NCBI GenBank assembly: GCA_015903945.1
Contig: JABMDL010000001.1
Span: forward strand, 55,725-119,724
From: Nitrospira sp.
Lineage (GTDB): Bacteria; Nitrospirota; Nitrospiria; Nitrospirales; Nitrospiraceae
Reading direction: 5' to 3'
Length of the DNA: 64,000 nt
Positions 36,039-45,355 of the stretch are shown here, piece by piece (positions within the stretch are counted from its first letter, which is position 1; the number at the start of each line of letters is the position of its first letter). The notes under the pieces are model-generated. The model did not search any database, was not told the origin of the DNA, and saw nothing but the letters and a program-made list of their open reading frames with translations. The position numbers were made by a program, and so were the translations under genes.

Positions 36039-37715
36039 TCAGGCATGCGCATGGTGCAACATAATACGCCGATCGGCATGCGCCGTTAAATTGGGATCTG
36101 TTGAGACGAAAATGACCGACCACGTTTCATCTTTGGAGCACAGGCGACGCAAAATCGTTTCTCTCATCGCCGGATCCAAGCTGTGAATCAGGCCGTCGAA
36201 TACCAGGACTTGGGGGTGGCCGAGGACGGCCCGTGCCAACAAGATCTGGACGACTTTGCTGGACGGGAGCACCTCGCCCAGCTCCCTGATGTTTGACTTG
36301 ATTCCACGAGGAAGGGATTCGACCTCCTCTTCGAGCTCCGCAAACCGTAACGCCCACGCGATATCGTCATAGGTGACATAGGACCGCCCGACGACGATAT
36401 TGTCTTCGATGGTTCCTTCGAGGAGGGTCAGCTGTGAATCGATGACCACGCTACGGCATTGGTTGATGGCATCCGGGTCCATGTAGCGAAGGTCGACGCC
36501 GTTGTATTGAACCACCCCGTTAGTCGGTGCTTCAAGACCGCCCAAGACTCGGGCGAGGGAAATTTTCGCGACAGCGGTTTTCGCATAAATCCCAAGTTTC
36601 TCGCCCGGGGCTACTTCCAGATTGAAGTTGTCAAAGATGGAATATCCATCATGGACCAGCCCGACGTTTTTGCAGGTGACGCGGATACCTTGACCACGCG
36701 GGGTCGGCATGGTCACCGTCGAGGTGGCCGGCACTTGGTCTTGCGGGTGCCTGAAGAAGTAATCGAGTTCCGTCAGCGATGTGAAGAAATAGTACACATG
36801 CCCCATGTTCTTGATGAGCGAATCGAAATTGATAACCAGGGCACCTACGACGACTTCAACGGCCACCAACTGGCCGAGCGTCAATTGGCCTTGCGACATC
36901 AGCCATCCGGCCATGGCCAGGGCGCCTGCCTGTGCCAAGGCTTGCCCGGACACCGACCCGACGTATTGGCGGATTAGCACGGCGAACCGGGCCTTGCGGG
37001 TATCGGTATAGCGATTGACCAGGTCGTTCGTCTTTTGCAGGAGATAGGGCTGGCTGTCCGTGGCTTTCAACTGCAAGACATTGCGGGAAATTTCTTGGAT
37101 CCAATGGAACATCTCGTATTTCGCGTGCGACATGTCGAGCGTCGTCTTCAACGCCCCACGTGAGAGCACAAAGAACGTGATCGCGAATCCGGCCATGAGC
37201 ATCACGTTGTAAAGCATGAAGTACGGATGGTAGACCACCAGCATCGCCATCCCGACCGTCCCCCCGACGACGACGTTCAACAAGTCGATGAGGAGGGTGG
37301 ACAAGGCCCGTTGCATAAAGATCGTTTCCATGAACCGATTGGCAAGTTCCGGCCGGTAGCCTTGGAATTGGTAGCGCGGAAGCTGCTCGACCATGGCCAC
37401 GGCGACACGCGCGAAGATGCGCCGCTGGATGACATCCACCGCGTAGAAATGGAACGCTTTGAACATGCCCACGAATAGCAGGACCAAGAACATGATGCTC
37501 GTCAACGTCCAGATCATGACGGGCTGGACCGCATAGGAAAACGTGCTGACGAGTTCTTGGACCGTGAGCGGGATGATGAGCGAAAAGAATCCGATGGCCA
37601 AGGCATAAGAAAAAATCAAACCCATGATTTTTTTCTCAGCCTTCATGGCCACGGAGAGCTGGTTGAGCAACGCCTGTAATAGGTTCGGATGATGTGTCCT
37701 CTGTGTTTCCGTCAT
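36039..37715 (-). CDS. ABC transporter-like protein with a catalytically degenerate nucleotide-binding domain
   Basis: About 558 residues. An N-terminal permease (~30-310) has about six helices and resembles type I secretion or exporter ABC proteins. The C-terminal ~220 residues align along their whole length with an ABC ATPase, yet nearly every motif is lost. Walker A reads GIYAKTAVAKIS (loop glycines to Ala; Lys kept), the signature is LPSSK instead of LSGGQ, Walker B is VLVFDG (catalytic Glu to Gly), the Q-loop Gln is Ser, and the switch His is replaced in VSTD. The frame is intact with GGAGG before ATG 37715. It sits between three tolC genes and an hlyD-type gene. ATP hydrolysis is unlikely; the role is unknown. 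Confidence 0.85.
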   Translation of the reverse strand: MTETQRTHHPNLLQALLNQLSVAMKAEKKIMGLIFSYALAIGFFSLIIPLTVQELVSTFSYAVQPVMIWTLTSIMFLVLLFVGMFKAFHFYAVDVIQRRIFARVAVAMVEQLPRYQFQGYRPELANRFMETIFMQRALSTLLIDLLNVVVGGTVGMAMLVVYHPYFMLYNVMLMAGFAITFFVLSRGALKTTLDMSHAKYEMFHWIQEISRNVLQLKATDSQPYLLQKTNDLVNRYTDTRKARFAVLIRQYVGSVSGQALAQAGALAMAGWLMSQGQLTLGQLVAVEVVVGALVINFDSLIKNMGHVYYFFTSLTELDYFFRHPQDQVPATSTVTMPTPRGQGIRVTCKNVGLVHDGYSIFDNFNLEVAPGEKLGIYAKTAVAKISLARVLGGLEAPTNGVVQYNGVDLRYMDPDAINQCRSVVIDSQLTLLEGTIEDNIVVGRSYVTYDDIAWALRFAELEEEVESLPRGIKSNIRELGEVLPSSKVVQILLARAVLGHPQVLVFDGLIHSLDPAMRETILRRLCSKDETWSVIFVSTDPNLTAHADRRIMLHHAHA

Positions 37716-37766
37716 CACAACCCTCCGTTCCAGAGTTAAAAGTAAAAAATGTGTCCCGTAATTGAC

Positions 37767-39365
37767 TTAGTCCCGACCTTCAATTTGCTGACCTGAAGAA
37801 CCAGCCGCATGAATCGGATCGCCGTACTTGGCCAGCACACTCGCGCCGACGGCCTTTGATAACGCCCCCTTAGCCAAGAGGTAGCCTCCGCGAGAAAGCA
37901 CGTAATCATACTGGGCACGGTAGAGGTCGTAGGCGGCCTCGACGGCGTTACGCTCCCGCAGGTTCACAAACAAGATACTGGTCGCCCCCATGTCGAAGCG
38001 TTTACGTTCGCCCTCCTCCAGTACCTTGGCCAGCCGGTACGCTTCCGTGGCGGCCCTCACTCGATCCCTGGCTCGGACGATGGCCGACACCCAATTGTCG
38101 ACATCAATGCTGACCTGTTGCTCTTTGTTCCAGAGTTCATACGTCAGGCGTTCTTGCTCAGCCTGCGCATGGGCCACTTTTCCTCGGGCCTCTCGATTGA
38201 ATAATGGGATACTGAAGAAAGTTCCAACTCGGTAGCCGATCCCTCCAACCCAATAGATAGAGCCAATTGCCGGCCCCCCCTCTATGTAGAGCTTTGGCAG
38301 CAAACTATTCTTCGCGAGCTTGACATCGATGTTGTTCATCTGAAGTTGGATGGTGAGCGCTCGCACCTCTGGGCGGTCCTCCTTGGCCGCTACCTTGGCT
38401 GCGGCAATCTCCTCTTCGGTCGGCAGCGGGGTTTCCCCCGTGAACTCCGGCGCCCACTCCGGTCGTGGAGTCACCGGTTCGCCATTCTCCCAGAGAAACA
38501 GGGACAGTTTGTACTGTTCATATTCCGCCTGCCGTTGGGCGGCGATGGCGGCCTCCCGGCGGCGCTGAACTTCCTGGCCCACCTCGACCACATCGAGTGG
38601 CGAAACCTTTCCGGCCTTGGCCTGCCCCTCGACCTGGGTGAATCGGGCTTCGGCAACCGCCAGGTTTTGTTTCTGCACCGCGGCCTGTTTGACCGCTACC
38701 TGCCAATCCCAATATTGAATGGCGCCGGCCAGATAGAGGTCCTGGCGTTTCTGCGCGACCTTGATCTCCGCCTGCGGCTCCGAGAGTTCGGCCTGTTGGA
38801 ACTCGGCGTACTCTTCGTTGATGATGAAGCCACGGAGGAGATTAAACTTACCGCCGACAATCATCATTTGCTGCGGATAGAACAGTTGTAAGTCTTGCGG
38901 GACCGCTACCGCGGGGCTCTGTACATTACGTACTGGGAGATTCGTGTTGTCTCCCAGGAGCGTCGCATGATCCCCAAAGACGCTCCGGATACCGAGGAAG
39001 AGGTTCCACCCCCAGGGGTGCCCGAGCTTGAGATAGATATCGTCGTAGCCGGAACTTAGGTGATTCGGCACACCACTGACATTTGTCAGATTGAACGTTT
39101 GATAGCGATCGAACTCGACCTCATTCCGAACCTTGGGTTCCCACGCACCCAGCGCTTTCAGGATTCTCGCCCGAGCCTGCGCCCGCTCCAGTCCTGTTGC
39201 CCTGAGGAGGGGATGGGTCAACTCAATCCTGGCCAGCACCTCTTCAATGGTCAGGGGGGCGGTTCGCACGGCGGAGGCGGTTGCGGCGGGGGGATCGATG
39301 GCCGAGGGCTCCGCGAGCGCCAATGTTGGCAACAATGTCAACATGCCTAACACCAATGTGATCAA
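37767..39365 (-). CDS. TolC-family outer-membrane factor, copy 1
   Basis: About 532 residues. A signal peptide (ITLVLGMLTLLPTLALA) leads into two OEP repeats rich in long coiled coils: LTIEEVLARIELTHPLLRATGLERAQARAR and, in the second half, EEGERKRFDMGATSILFVNLRERNAVEAAY. It should form a trimeric outer-membrane duct with a periplasmic tunnel. The start is set at TTG 39365, eight bases after AAGGAG, matching the leader of its two paralogs; the ORF-track start adds eight residues containing the ribosome site. It is third of three tandem copies. Confidence 0.88.
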   Translation of the reverse strand: MITLVLGMLTLLPTLALAEPSAIDPPAATASAVRTAPLTIEEVLARIELTHPLLRATGLERAQARARILKALGAWEPKVRNEVEFDRYQTFNLTNVSGVPNHLSSGYDDIYLKLGHPWGWNLFLGIRSVFGDHATLLGDNTNLPVRNVQSPAVAVPQDLQLFYPQQMMIVGGKFNLLRGFIINEEYAEFQQAELSEPQAEIKVAQKRQDLYLAGAIQYWDWQVAVKQAAVQKQNLAVAEARFTQVEGQAKAGKVSPLDVVEVGQEVQRRREAAIAAQRQAEYEQYKLSLFLWENGEPVTPRPEWAPEFTGETPLPTEEEIAAAKVAAKEDRPEVRALTIQLQMNNIDVKLAKNSLLPKLYIEGGPAIGSIYWVGGIGYRVGTFFSIPLFNREARGKVAHAQAEQERLTYELWNKEQQVSIDVDNWVSAIVRARDRVRAATEAYRLAKVLEEGERKRFDMGATSILFVNLRERNAVEAAYDLYRAQYDYVLSRGGYLLAKGALSKAVGASVLAKYGDPIHAAGSSGQQIEGRD

Positions 39366-39389
39366 AGAAGGCTGCTCCTTGCGGTGCAC

Positions 39390-40937
39390 TTAGTCACGTC
39401 CTTTGACTTTGTTGCCGTGCAATCCTGCTGCCTTTGAAGGATCGCCATACTTGGCCAGGACGTCAGTTGCGACTGACTTCGACAAGCCCCCACGTGCCCA
39501 GAGGTATCCACCTCGTGCGAGCACATAATCGTACTGGGCACGATACAGTTCATACGCCGCCTCAACGGCGTTTTGCTCTCGCTTATTCACAAATAGGATG
39601 CTGGTGACTCCCAGGTCGAATCGTTTACGCTCGCCCTCTTCGAGCACTTTGGCCAACCGATACGCTTCGGAGGCGGCCCTCACTCGATCCCTGGCCCTGA
39701 CAATCGCCGAAACCCAATTATCTACATCGATGGTCACTTGTTGCTCGGCATACAGCTGTTTCAAGACCAATTGCTGCTGATCCGCTTCGGCGTACATGAC
39801 CTTCCCACGCCCTTCCCGCTGGAAGAGCGGCATCGCAAACCACGATTCCATCCGATACCCGACTCCCACGTTCCAGTCCGCCGCAGCGTCCATTTGCCCC
39901 CCCTTAAAATCCAACTTCGGGAGCAGGAAGTTCTTGGCGAGCTTCAGATCGATATTGTTCATCTTGGCTTCGATGTAGAGGGACTGCACTTCCGGCCGAT
40001 CTTCCTTTGCCGAGACCTTGGCCGCGGTAACGTCTTCTTCGGTCGGCAAGGGCGTTTCTCCCGTGAACTCCGGAGCCCACTCCGGCCTCGGGGCGACCGG
40101 CTCCCCGTTCTCCCAGAGAAAGAGGGACAGTTTATACTGCTCATACTCCACCTGCCGCTGGGCGGCGATGGCGGCCTCCCGGCGGTTCTGAACTTCCTGG
40201 CCCATTTCGGCCACATCAAGGGGCGAAATCTTTCCAGCCTTGGCCTGGCCCTCGACCTGGGTGAATCGAGCTTCTGCAACAGCCAGGTTCTGCCTCCGCA
40301 CCTCGGCCTGCTTGACCGCGACTTGCCAATCCCAATATTGAATGGCGCCGGCCAGATACAGATCCTGCCGTTTCTGCGCGACATGGATTTCCGCCAGCGG
40401 CCCCATGAGTTGGGCTTTTTGATAGTCTGCGTATTCGTCGTTGATCAGGAGCCCGCGCAGCAGGTGACCCTCCCCACCGGCCAGAATCAGCTGGTTCTGC
40501 CAGAAGAGCAGTCCATCATTAGGGATGAGCGCATGGGCGGCTTGGTTGGTGCGATCTCCATAGCCGCTGCGGATGCCGCCATGGACCCGGAAGCCCCAGG
40601 GATGCCCGACCTCGAGCAGCGTGTCGTTATATCCCCCCGTCGTGGTATTCACGAAGGCGAGGAAATTCCAAGACTGATAACGGTCGGTCTCTGTGCGGTT
40701 CTTGAACGTCGGCTCCCACGCCCCGAGCGCCTTTAAGATCTTCGCCCGGGCCTGCGTCCGCTCGACACCGGTGGCCCGAAGCAGGGGATGCGTCAACTCA
40801 ATACGGGCGAGCACTTCGGTGATGGTCAGGGGCTCGGTGCGCGTAGGCTGAAGCTGCACGGGGCTCGAGTTGCTCAACGGCTCCGCCCCTGTCGTCACAG
40901 GAAGCAGGATCAGAATCATGAGTAGTAGCGCGGCCAT
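39390..40937 (-). CDS. TolC-family outer-membrane factor, copy 2
   Basis: About 515 residues with a signal peptide (ALLLMILILLPVTTGA). The architecture is the same as in the neighbours, with long blocks shared almost word for word (KRQDLYLAGAIQYWDWQVAVKQA, WENGEPV-PRPEWAPEF). Divergence concentrates in the N-terminal third (residues ~75-150) and around DFKGGQMDAAADW, which in TolC proteins are parts of the barrel and extracellular region. ATG 40937 follows AAGGAGCATCC. It lies 24 bases after copy 3. Confidence 0.88.
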   Translation of the reverse strand: MAALLLMILILLPVTTGAEPLSNSSPVQLQPTRTEPLTITEVLARIELTHPLLRATGVERTQARAKILKALGAWEPTFKNRTETDRYQSWNFLAFVNTTTGGYNDTLLEVGHPWGFRVHGGIRSGYGDRTNQAAHALIPNDGLLFWQNQLILAGGEGHLLRGLLINDEYADYQKAQLMGPLAEIHVAQKRQDLYLAGAIQYWDWQVAVKQAEVRRQNLAVAEARFTQVEGQAKAGKISPLDVAEMGQEVQNRREAAIAAQRQVEYEQYKLSLFLWENGEPVAPRPEWAPEFTGETPLPTEEDVTAAKVSAKEDRPEVQSLYIEAKMNNIDLKLAKNFLLPKLDFKGGQMDAAADWNVGVGYRMESWFAMPLFQREGRGKVMYAEADQQQLVLKQLYAEQQVTIDVDNWVSAIVRARDRVRAASEAYRLAKVLEEGERKRFDLGVTSILFVNKREQNAVEAAYELYRAQYDYVLARGGYLWARGGLSKSVATDVLAKYGDPSKAAGLHGNKVKGRD

Positions 40938-40961
40938 CAAAAGGATGCTCCTTGTGCCGGT

Positions 40962-42515
40962 TTAATCGCGGCCCGGTTGTTGGTGGCCGTTCATGCCCGC
41001 CGCCGTCAGAGGGTTTCCGTACTTGGCCAACTCGCTCTCAGGCCAGGGCTTCGACAAGACGCCCCTCGCCCACAGCATCCCTCCGCGTGCGACGGCGTAG
41101 TCGGCCTGCGCCCGATACAGCTGGTAGGCTGCCTCGACAGCGTTACGCTCGCGCGTATTGACGAAGAGGATACTGGTCTTCCCCAACTCGAACCGTTTAC
41201 GCTCGCCTTCTTCCAAGATCTTGGCCAACCGGTACGATTCCGTGGCAGCCCTCACCCGATCCCTAGCCCGCACGATCGCCGAGTACCAGTTATCCACGTC
41301 AAACCCGACTTGCTGCTCGGTATATTGCTGCTTCAACGCCAATTGTGACTGGCCCACTTCCGCAGCCATGACCTTCCCTCGCCCTTCCCGCTGGAACAGA
41401 GGGATCTCCGTGTGCAAGCCGACTCGATACCCAAGTCCCACAACCCAGTCCGCGGCGCCCTTGGTCGGTCCGCCTTCAAGATCCAAGGTCGGGAGCAGCT
41501 TGTTCTTGGCGAGCTTGAGATCGATGTTGTTGATCTTGGCCAGGATATAGAGGTCCCGCACTTCCGGCCGCGCCTCCTTCGCCTCCACCTTAAAGCCTGA
41601 GACCTCCTCTTCAGTTGGAAGCGGCGTTTCACCCTGGAATTCCGGCGCCCATTCCGGTCGTGGAGTCACCGGCTCGCCGTTTTCCCAGAAAAAGAGGGAC
41701 AGCTTGTACTGCTCATACTCCACCTTCCGTTGGGCGGCAATGGCGGCCGCCCGGCGGCGCTGCACTTCCTGATTGACTTCCGCGACATCAAGAGGCGAAA
41801 TCTTTCCGGCCTTGGCCTGGCCCTCAATCTGGAGGGCGCGAGCTTCCGCAACACCCAGTATTTGCTTCACAACCTCGGCCTGTTTGACCGCCACCTGCCA
41901 ATCCCAATACTGCACAGCGCCTGCGAGATAGAGGTCTTGTCGTTTCTGCGCCACCGCGATCTCCGCTTGCGGCTCCGCAAGTTCAGCCCGCTGAAACTCG
42001 GCGTTTTCCTCATTGATGACGAGGCCTCGCAGCAGATGGAACGACCCGGCGTAGTAGAAATGCTGCGTACGATAGGTGCCCAGCAGATCAGGGGGATAGG
42101 CAATGCGGTTGTTCGTGGCGGCATCCCCGAACCCGCTGCGGAGTCCGCCTTCGACCACGAAACCCCAGGGATGCCCGACCTGGAGGGTGCTGTCGGCATA
42201 TCCCGTCGTATGTTGACTCGGAATGTCGAACGACGTGGTGAGATTCCAGGTCGTATACCGTTCGACCTGTGTATAGTTCTTGACCTGCGGTTCCCAGGCC
42301 CCGAGCGCCTTCAGGATCTTCGCGCGAGCCTTCTGCCGCTCCGCCCCCATCGCCCGAAGCAGCGGATGCGTCAACTCGATGCGGGCAAGGACTTCGCTAA
42401 TGGTGAGTGGTTCGGTGCGAGCCGACTGAGCCTGCACGGTCTTCGAGTCGCTCACTGGTTCCGCCAGTGCAGTCATTGGCAGGAGAGTCAGAATAGCCAA
42501 TACCAGGGCGATCAC
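40962..42515 (-). CDS. TolC-family outer-membrane factor, copy 3 (promoter-proximal)
   Basis: About 517 residues. The ORF track extends it to 43001, but that part is antisense to the LysR gene. GTG 42515 is preceded by AAAGGAGCATCC, the same leader as its paralogs, and begins a signal peptide (IALVLAILTLLPMTALA). OEP features match copies 1 and 2. It is the first gene of the operon, about 150 bases from the divergent regulator. Three outer-membrane factors for one adaptor is unusual. Confidence 0.88.
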   Translation of the reverse strand: MIALVLAILTLLPMTALAEPVSDSKTVQAQSARTEPLTISEVLARIELTHPLLRAMGAERQKARAKILKALGAWEPQVKNYTQVERYTTWNLTTSFDIPSQHTTGYADSTLQVGHPWGFVVEGGLRSGFGDAATNNRIAYPPDLLGTYRTQHFYYAGSFHLLRGLVINEENAEFQRAELAEPQAEIAVAQKRQDLYLAGAVQYWDWQVAVKQAEVVKQILGVAEARALQIEGQAKAGKISPLDVAEVNQEVQRRRAAAIAAQRKVEYEQYKLSLFFWENGEPVTPRPEWAPEFQGETPLPTEEEVSGFKVEAKEARPEVRDLYILAKINNIDLKLAKNKLLPTLDLEGGPTKGAADWVVGLGYRVGLHTEIPLFQREGRGKVMAAEVGQSQLALKQQYTEQQVGFDVDNWYSAIVRARDRVRAATESYRLAKILEEGERKRFELGKTSILFVNTRERNAVEAAYQLYRAQADYAVARGGMLWARGVLSKPWPESELAKYGNPLTAAGMNGHQQPGRD

Positions 42516-42602
42516 GCAGGATGCTCCTTTTTTCGTATGTACTACGAGGGCGAACGGCGCCCACAGTAGCAATCTCCTGCTCATTTTTAAAAATAGATAA
42601 AA

Positions 42603-42636
42603 CGGATTGGAGTTATCGGCTAATCCGATGTATAGT
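42603..42636. promoter_or_regulatory. Candidate LysR-type operator and regulator promoter
   Basis: CGGATT-N13-AATCCG (42603-42608 / 42622-42627), a LysR-style interrupted palindrome, lies in the divergent spacer. TATAGT at 42631-42636 follows and could be the -10 of the regulator gene, so the regulator may repress itself and control the tolC operon. Confidence 0.5.
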
Positions 42637-42665
42637 GATCCCCCTACCCGGATACCTAGGGCCGT

Positions 42666-43601
42666 ATGGATTGGTTGAACTATCACCACCTGCTGTATTT
42701 CTGGTCCGTCGCCAAACATGGCACGGTGGCCAAGGCCTGCGCGGAACTCCATCTGGCCCAGCCGACGATCAGCGGACAGATCATGCTCCTGGAACAAGCC
42801 CTGGGAGAACAACTGTTCGTCCGAACAGGACGCCGCCTCGTCATGACGGAGATGGGACGGGTGGTGTTCAAGTACGCGGAAGACATCTTCGCAACCGGAC
42901 AAGAGTTGCTGCGCACGGTGAAGGGGCGTGGGATGAATGGGCACCCTTCCCGATTGGTCGTCGGCATGGCGGATGTCGTGTCGAAACCGCTCGCCACTCA
43001 ATTTCTGAAATCAGCCCTGAAGGTGGATCCGTCGACACTCTTGATATGCCGAGAAGACAAACTGCCATTTCTGTTGACTGATCTGGTCGTGCACGAGTTG
43101 GATCTGATCATCGCCGACGCCCCGGCCCCGCCAAACAGCAAGGTTCGAATCTATAACCACCTCTTGGGCGAGTCCGGAGTGACCCTGTTCGCGACGGCGA
43201 CGCTGGCGGCGCGGTATCGCCGCAGCTTTCCACAATCGTTACAGGGTGCCCCGATGCTGCTGCCGACAGCTGATGCGATGCTCCGACAGCTGCTGAACCC
43301 CTGGCTGGCGCAGCGTGAACTGACTCCCAACATCGTCGGCGAATTCGATGACAGCATGACGCTCAAGGCATTCGGGCAGGATGGATACGGGATTTTTCCC
43401 GGCGCCACCGCGATCGAGAAGGAAATCTGTCGTCAGTACCAGGTGCAGGTGGTCGGACGCCTGGACTCGGTGAAGCACTATTTCTATGCGATTACCGCCG
43501 AGCGGCGGCTCACACATCCGGCGGTCCTCGCCATCGTCCAAGCAGCCCGGCGAGAATTGCACAGCTCGCTCAGGTCAACCGGCTCAACAGATCCCGCTTA
43601 A
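42666..43601 (+). CDS. LysR-family transcriptional regulator, NhaR-like
   Basis: About 311 residues. The N-terminal winged helix-turn-helix (NYHHLLYFWSVAKHGTVAKACAELHLAQPTISGQI) and the following linker closely resemble NhaR, the Na+-responsive activator. A periplasmic-binding-protein-like effector domain follows (~95-300). The effector is unknown. Divergence from the tolC3-2-1-ABC-hlyD operon with a palindrome between them marks it as the likely local regulator. It converges on rluF with a 4-base overlap. Confidence 0.85.
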   Translation: MDWLNYHHLLYFWSVAKHGTVAKACAELHLAQPTISGQIMLLEQALGEQLFVRTGRRLVMTEMGRVVFKYAEDIFATGQELLRTVKGRGMNGHPSRLVVGMADVVSKPLATQFLKSALKVDPSTLLICREDKLPFLLTDLVVHELDLIIADAPAPPNSKVRIYNHLLGESGVTLFATATLAARYRRSFPQSLQGAPMLLPTADAMLRQLLNPWLAQRELTPNIVGEFDDSMTLKAFGQDGYGIFPGATAIEKEICRQYQVQVVGRLDSVKHYFYAITAERRLTHPAVLAIVQAARRELHSSLRSTGSTDPA

Positions 43602-44311
43602 TTTCCGGCGCGGCCCACCGCGTCCAACAATTGATCCCGCTCCTGTTTGGTCAGTTCCTTCCACTCTCCAACCCCCAGCCCCTTCACCGTGATGTGCATG
43701 ATCCGGATTCGGTGCAGACTCGTCACCCGATAGCCCAACCCTTGGCACATCCGCCGGATTTGCCGGTTGCGGCCCTCGGTCAACACAATGCGGAACCGAT
43801 TGCGCCCAGCCCGGCTGGTCCTGCATGGTTTGGTTTGGCTTCCGAGTACAATTACGCCCTTGGACATCCGCTCCAGAAATGAATCGTCGAACGGCCGGTC
43901 GACATCGACCACATATTCCCGCTCATGCCCGAATTCGGTGCGCAGAATCTCGTTCACGATGTTGCCGTCGTTTGTCAAAAGAATCAGGCCGGATGAATCT
44001 TTATCCAACCGCCCGATCGGAAAGATCCGCTCCGGATGGCCGATTTCCGCGATAATATTCCGCTTCACATGGGCTTCGCTGGTCGTCGTCACGCCGACCG
44101 GCTTGTGATACTTGATATAAAGGGGCGGCTTCCCCCAGGGAATCACCTGCCCGTCCCGGGCGATGACGTCCGCCGGGCCCACACGATCGCCCAGCTTGGC
44201 TATCTGGCCGTTGACCGTGACGGCCCCAGACTCGACCAACCGATCCGCCTCGCGTCGGGAGCAGATCCCCTGTTCCGTGAAGAATTTGTTGATGCGGATA
44301 GGTTGATCCAC
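43598..44311 (-). CDS. rluF: 23S rRNA pseudouridine synthase, RluF-like
   Basis: A 237-residue RsuA/RluB-type enzyme. An S4 domain (RINKFFTEQGICSRREADRLVE) precedes the catalytic domain with the Asp motif GRLDKDSSGLILLTN and NRQIRRMCQGLGY. KPVGVTTTSEAHVKRNI and the IRIMHITVKGLGVGEWKELT tail match RluF more than RluB or RsuA. RluF modifies helix 75-region uridines of 23S rRNA and tRNA-Tyr in E. coli. Confidence 0.85.
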   Translation of the reverse strand: MDQPIRINKFFTEQGICSRREADRLVESGAVTVNGQIAKLGDRVGPADVIARDGQVIPWGKPPLYIKYHKPVGVTTTSEAHVKRNIIAEIGHPERIFPIGRLDKDSSGLILLTNDGNIVNEILRTEFGHEREYVVDVDRPFDDSFLERMSKGVIVLGSQTKPCRTSRAGRNRFRIVLTEGRNRQIRRMCQGLGYRVTSLHRIRIMHITVKGLGVGEWKELTKQERDQLLDAVGRAGN

Positions 44312-44364
44312 GGGAGGTCAGTCTAGCGCGAGAACAACGCGGACGGCTTGTTTCAGTTTCCGGC

Positions 44365-45297
44365 TCAGTGCACGCGGCGGCCGGCCCTCACGCGGCCGAG
44401 CATGCGGTAGATCAATCGAGCAACGGAAAATTGCGGCGCAACGAACCCGTCGATGGGGGCGATTTCGCTCACATCCATGCCGACGATGCCGGGACCATTC
44501 GCCAAGGCGGCCACCAGATTGAGCGTATCGTACCAACCCAATCCGCCCGGTTCCGGCGTACCTAATGCCGGCACGATCGACGCATCCAGCCCATCACAGT
44601 CGAACGTCAGATAGACCGGCCCCCGACAGGCCGCCACCACGTCGGGAATCCATCGGGACGCGTGGCCTGCATAGGGGCCACAAGGATCCAGGATATTCGC
44701 GGCGAAAAATGTGGAGATCCGCCCTGTCTTTTCAATGCGCCCGATTTCCTCGGAGCTGATGGACCGGATACCGACCTGCACCAGCGGAAGCCCGTCCTCC
44801 ACCACCCGCGCCATCACGCTGGCATGGCTGAACGGGTTGCCGTGGTACGCCTCACGCAAATCGCCATGGGCATCGATCTGTACAACACACATGGATGGAT
44901 AGCGCTTGGCATGGGCGCGGATCGCACCCAACGCGCCGGTATGCTCTCCCGTCAAGGTCACCAGAAATCGGCCGGTCCCGACATGCGGCGCGACAAATCG
45001 TTCGATAGCGTCGACGGCGTCACGATCGATTTTCCCTCCAAGCTCCAAGGCGGACGCTGTCGCTATGCCGCCCCATTCGCGATAGGGTTCGCACCGAAGC
45101 TGCTCGTCGTAGAACTCCACCTGGCAGGAGGCTTCGAGAATGGCGGAGGGGCCGCGATCCGATCCGAGTATGTAACTGGAGGTATGTTCGTAGGGAGCCG
45201 GCAAGACATAGACACCGGCCCGGTCCGGATGGCACCAGGGCTCATCGAGCCCGAGAAAATTTTGCTCCGGGCCTTCCCAGCCGGCGGGAAGCGTCAT
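44365..45297 (-). CDS. speB: Agmatinase-type ureohydrolase
   Basis: A 310-residue arginase-fold enzyme that would hydrolyse agmatine to putrescine and urea. The binuclear Mn ligands are seen in LTGEHTGALGA, VVQIDAHGDL and TFDCDGLDASIVPALGTPEPGG. Specificity within the ureohydrolases is inferred from the arginine decarboxylase gene 58 bases upstream, which makes agmatine. In organisms using aminopropylagmatine routes, similar enzymes act on that compound instead. Confidence 0.85.
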   Translation of the reverse strand: MTLPAGWEGPEQNFLGLDEPWCHPDRAGVYVLPAPYEHTSSYILGSDRGPSAILEASCQVEFYDEQLRCEPYREWGGIATASALELGGKIDRDAVDAIERFVAPHVGTGRFLVTLTGEHTGALGAIRAHAKRYPSMCVVQIDAHGDLREAYHGNPFSHASVMARVVEDGLPLVQVGIRSISSEEIGRIEKTGRISTFFAANILDPCGPYAGHASRWIPDVVAACRGPVYLTFDCDGLDASIVPALGTPEPGGLGWYDTLNLVAALANGPGIVGMDVSEIAPIDGFVAPQFSVARLIYRMLGRVRAGRRVH

Positions 45298-45355
45298 GAG
45301 TTCAATCCATCACGTGCGCCGCTCGCTCAGCCCCGTAGACGCGGGGGTGGCGTGA

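Noticed and set aside
42516-43001. 162-residue N-terminal extension of the promoter-proximal tolC ORF
   Set aside because: It is antisense to the LysR gene. A strong ribosome site and a signal peptide begin at GTG 42515.
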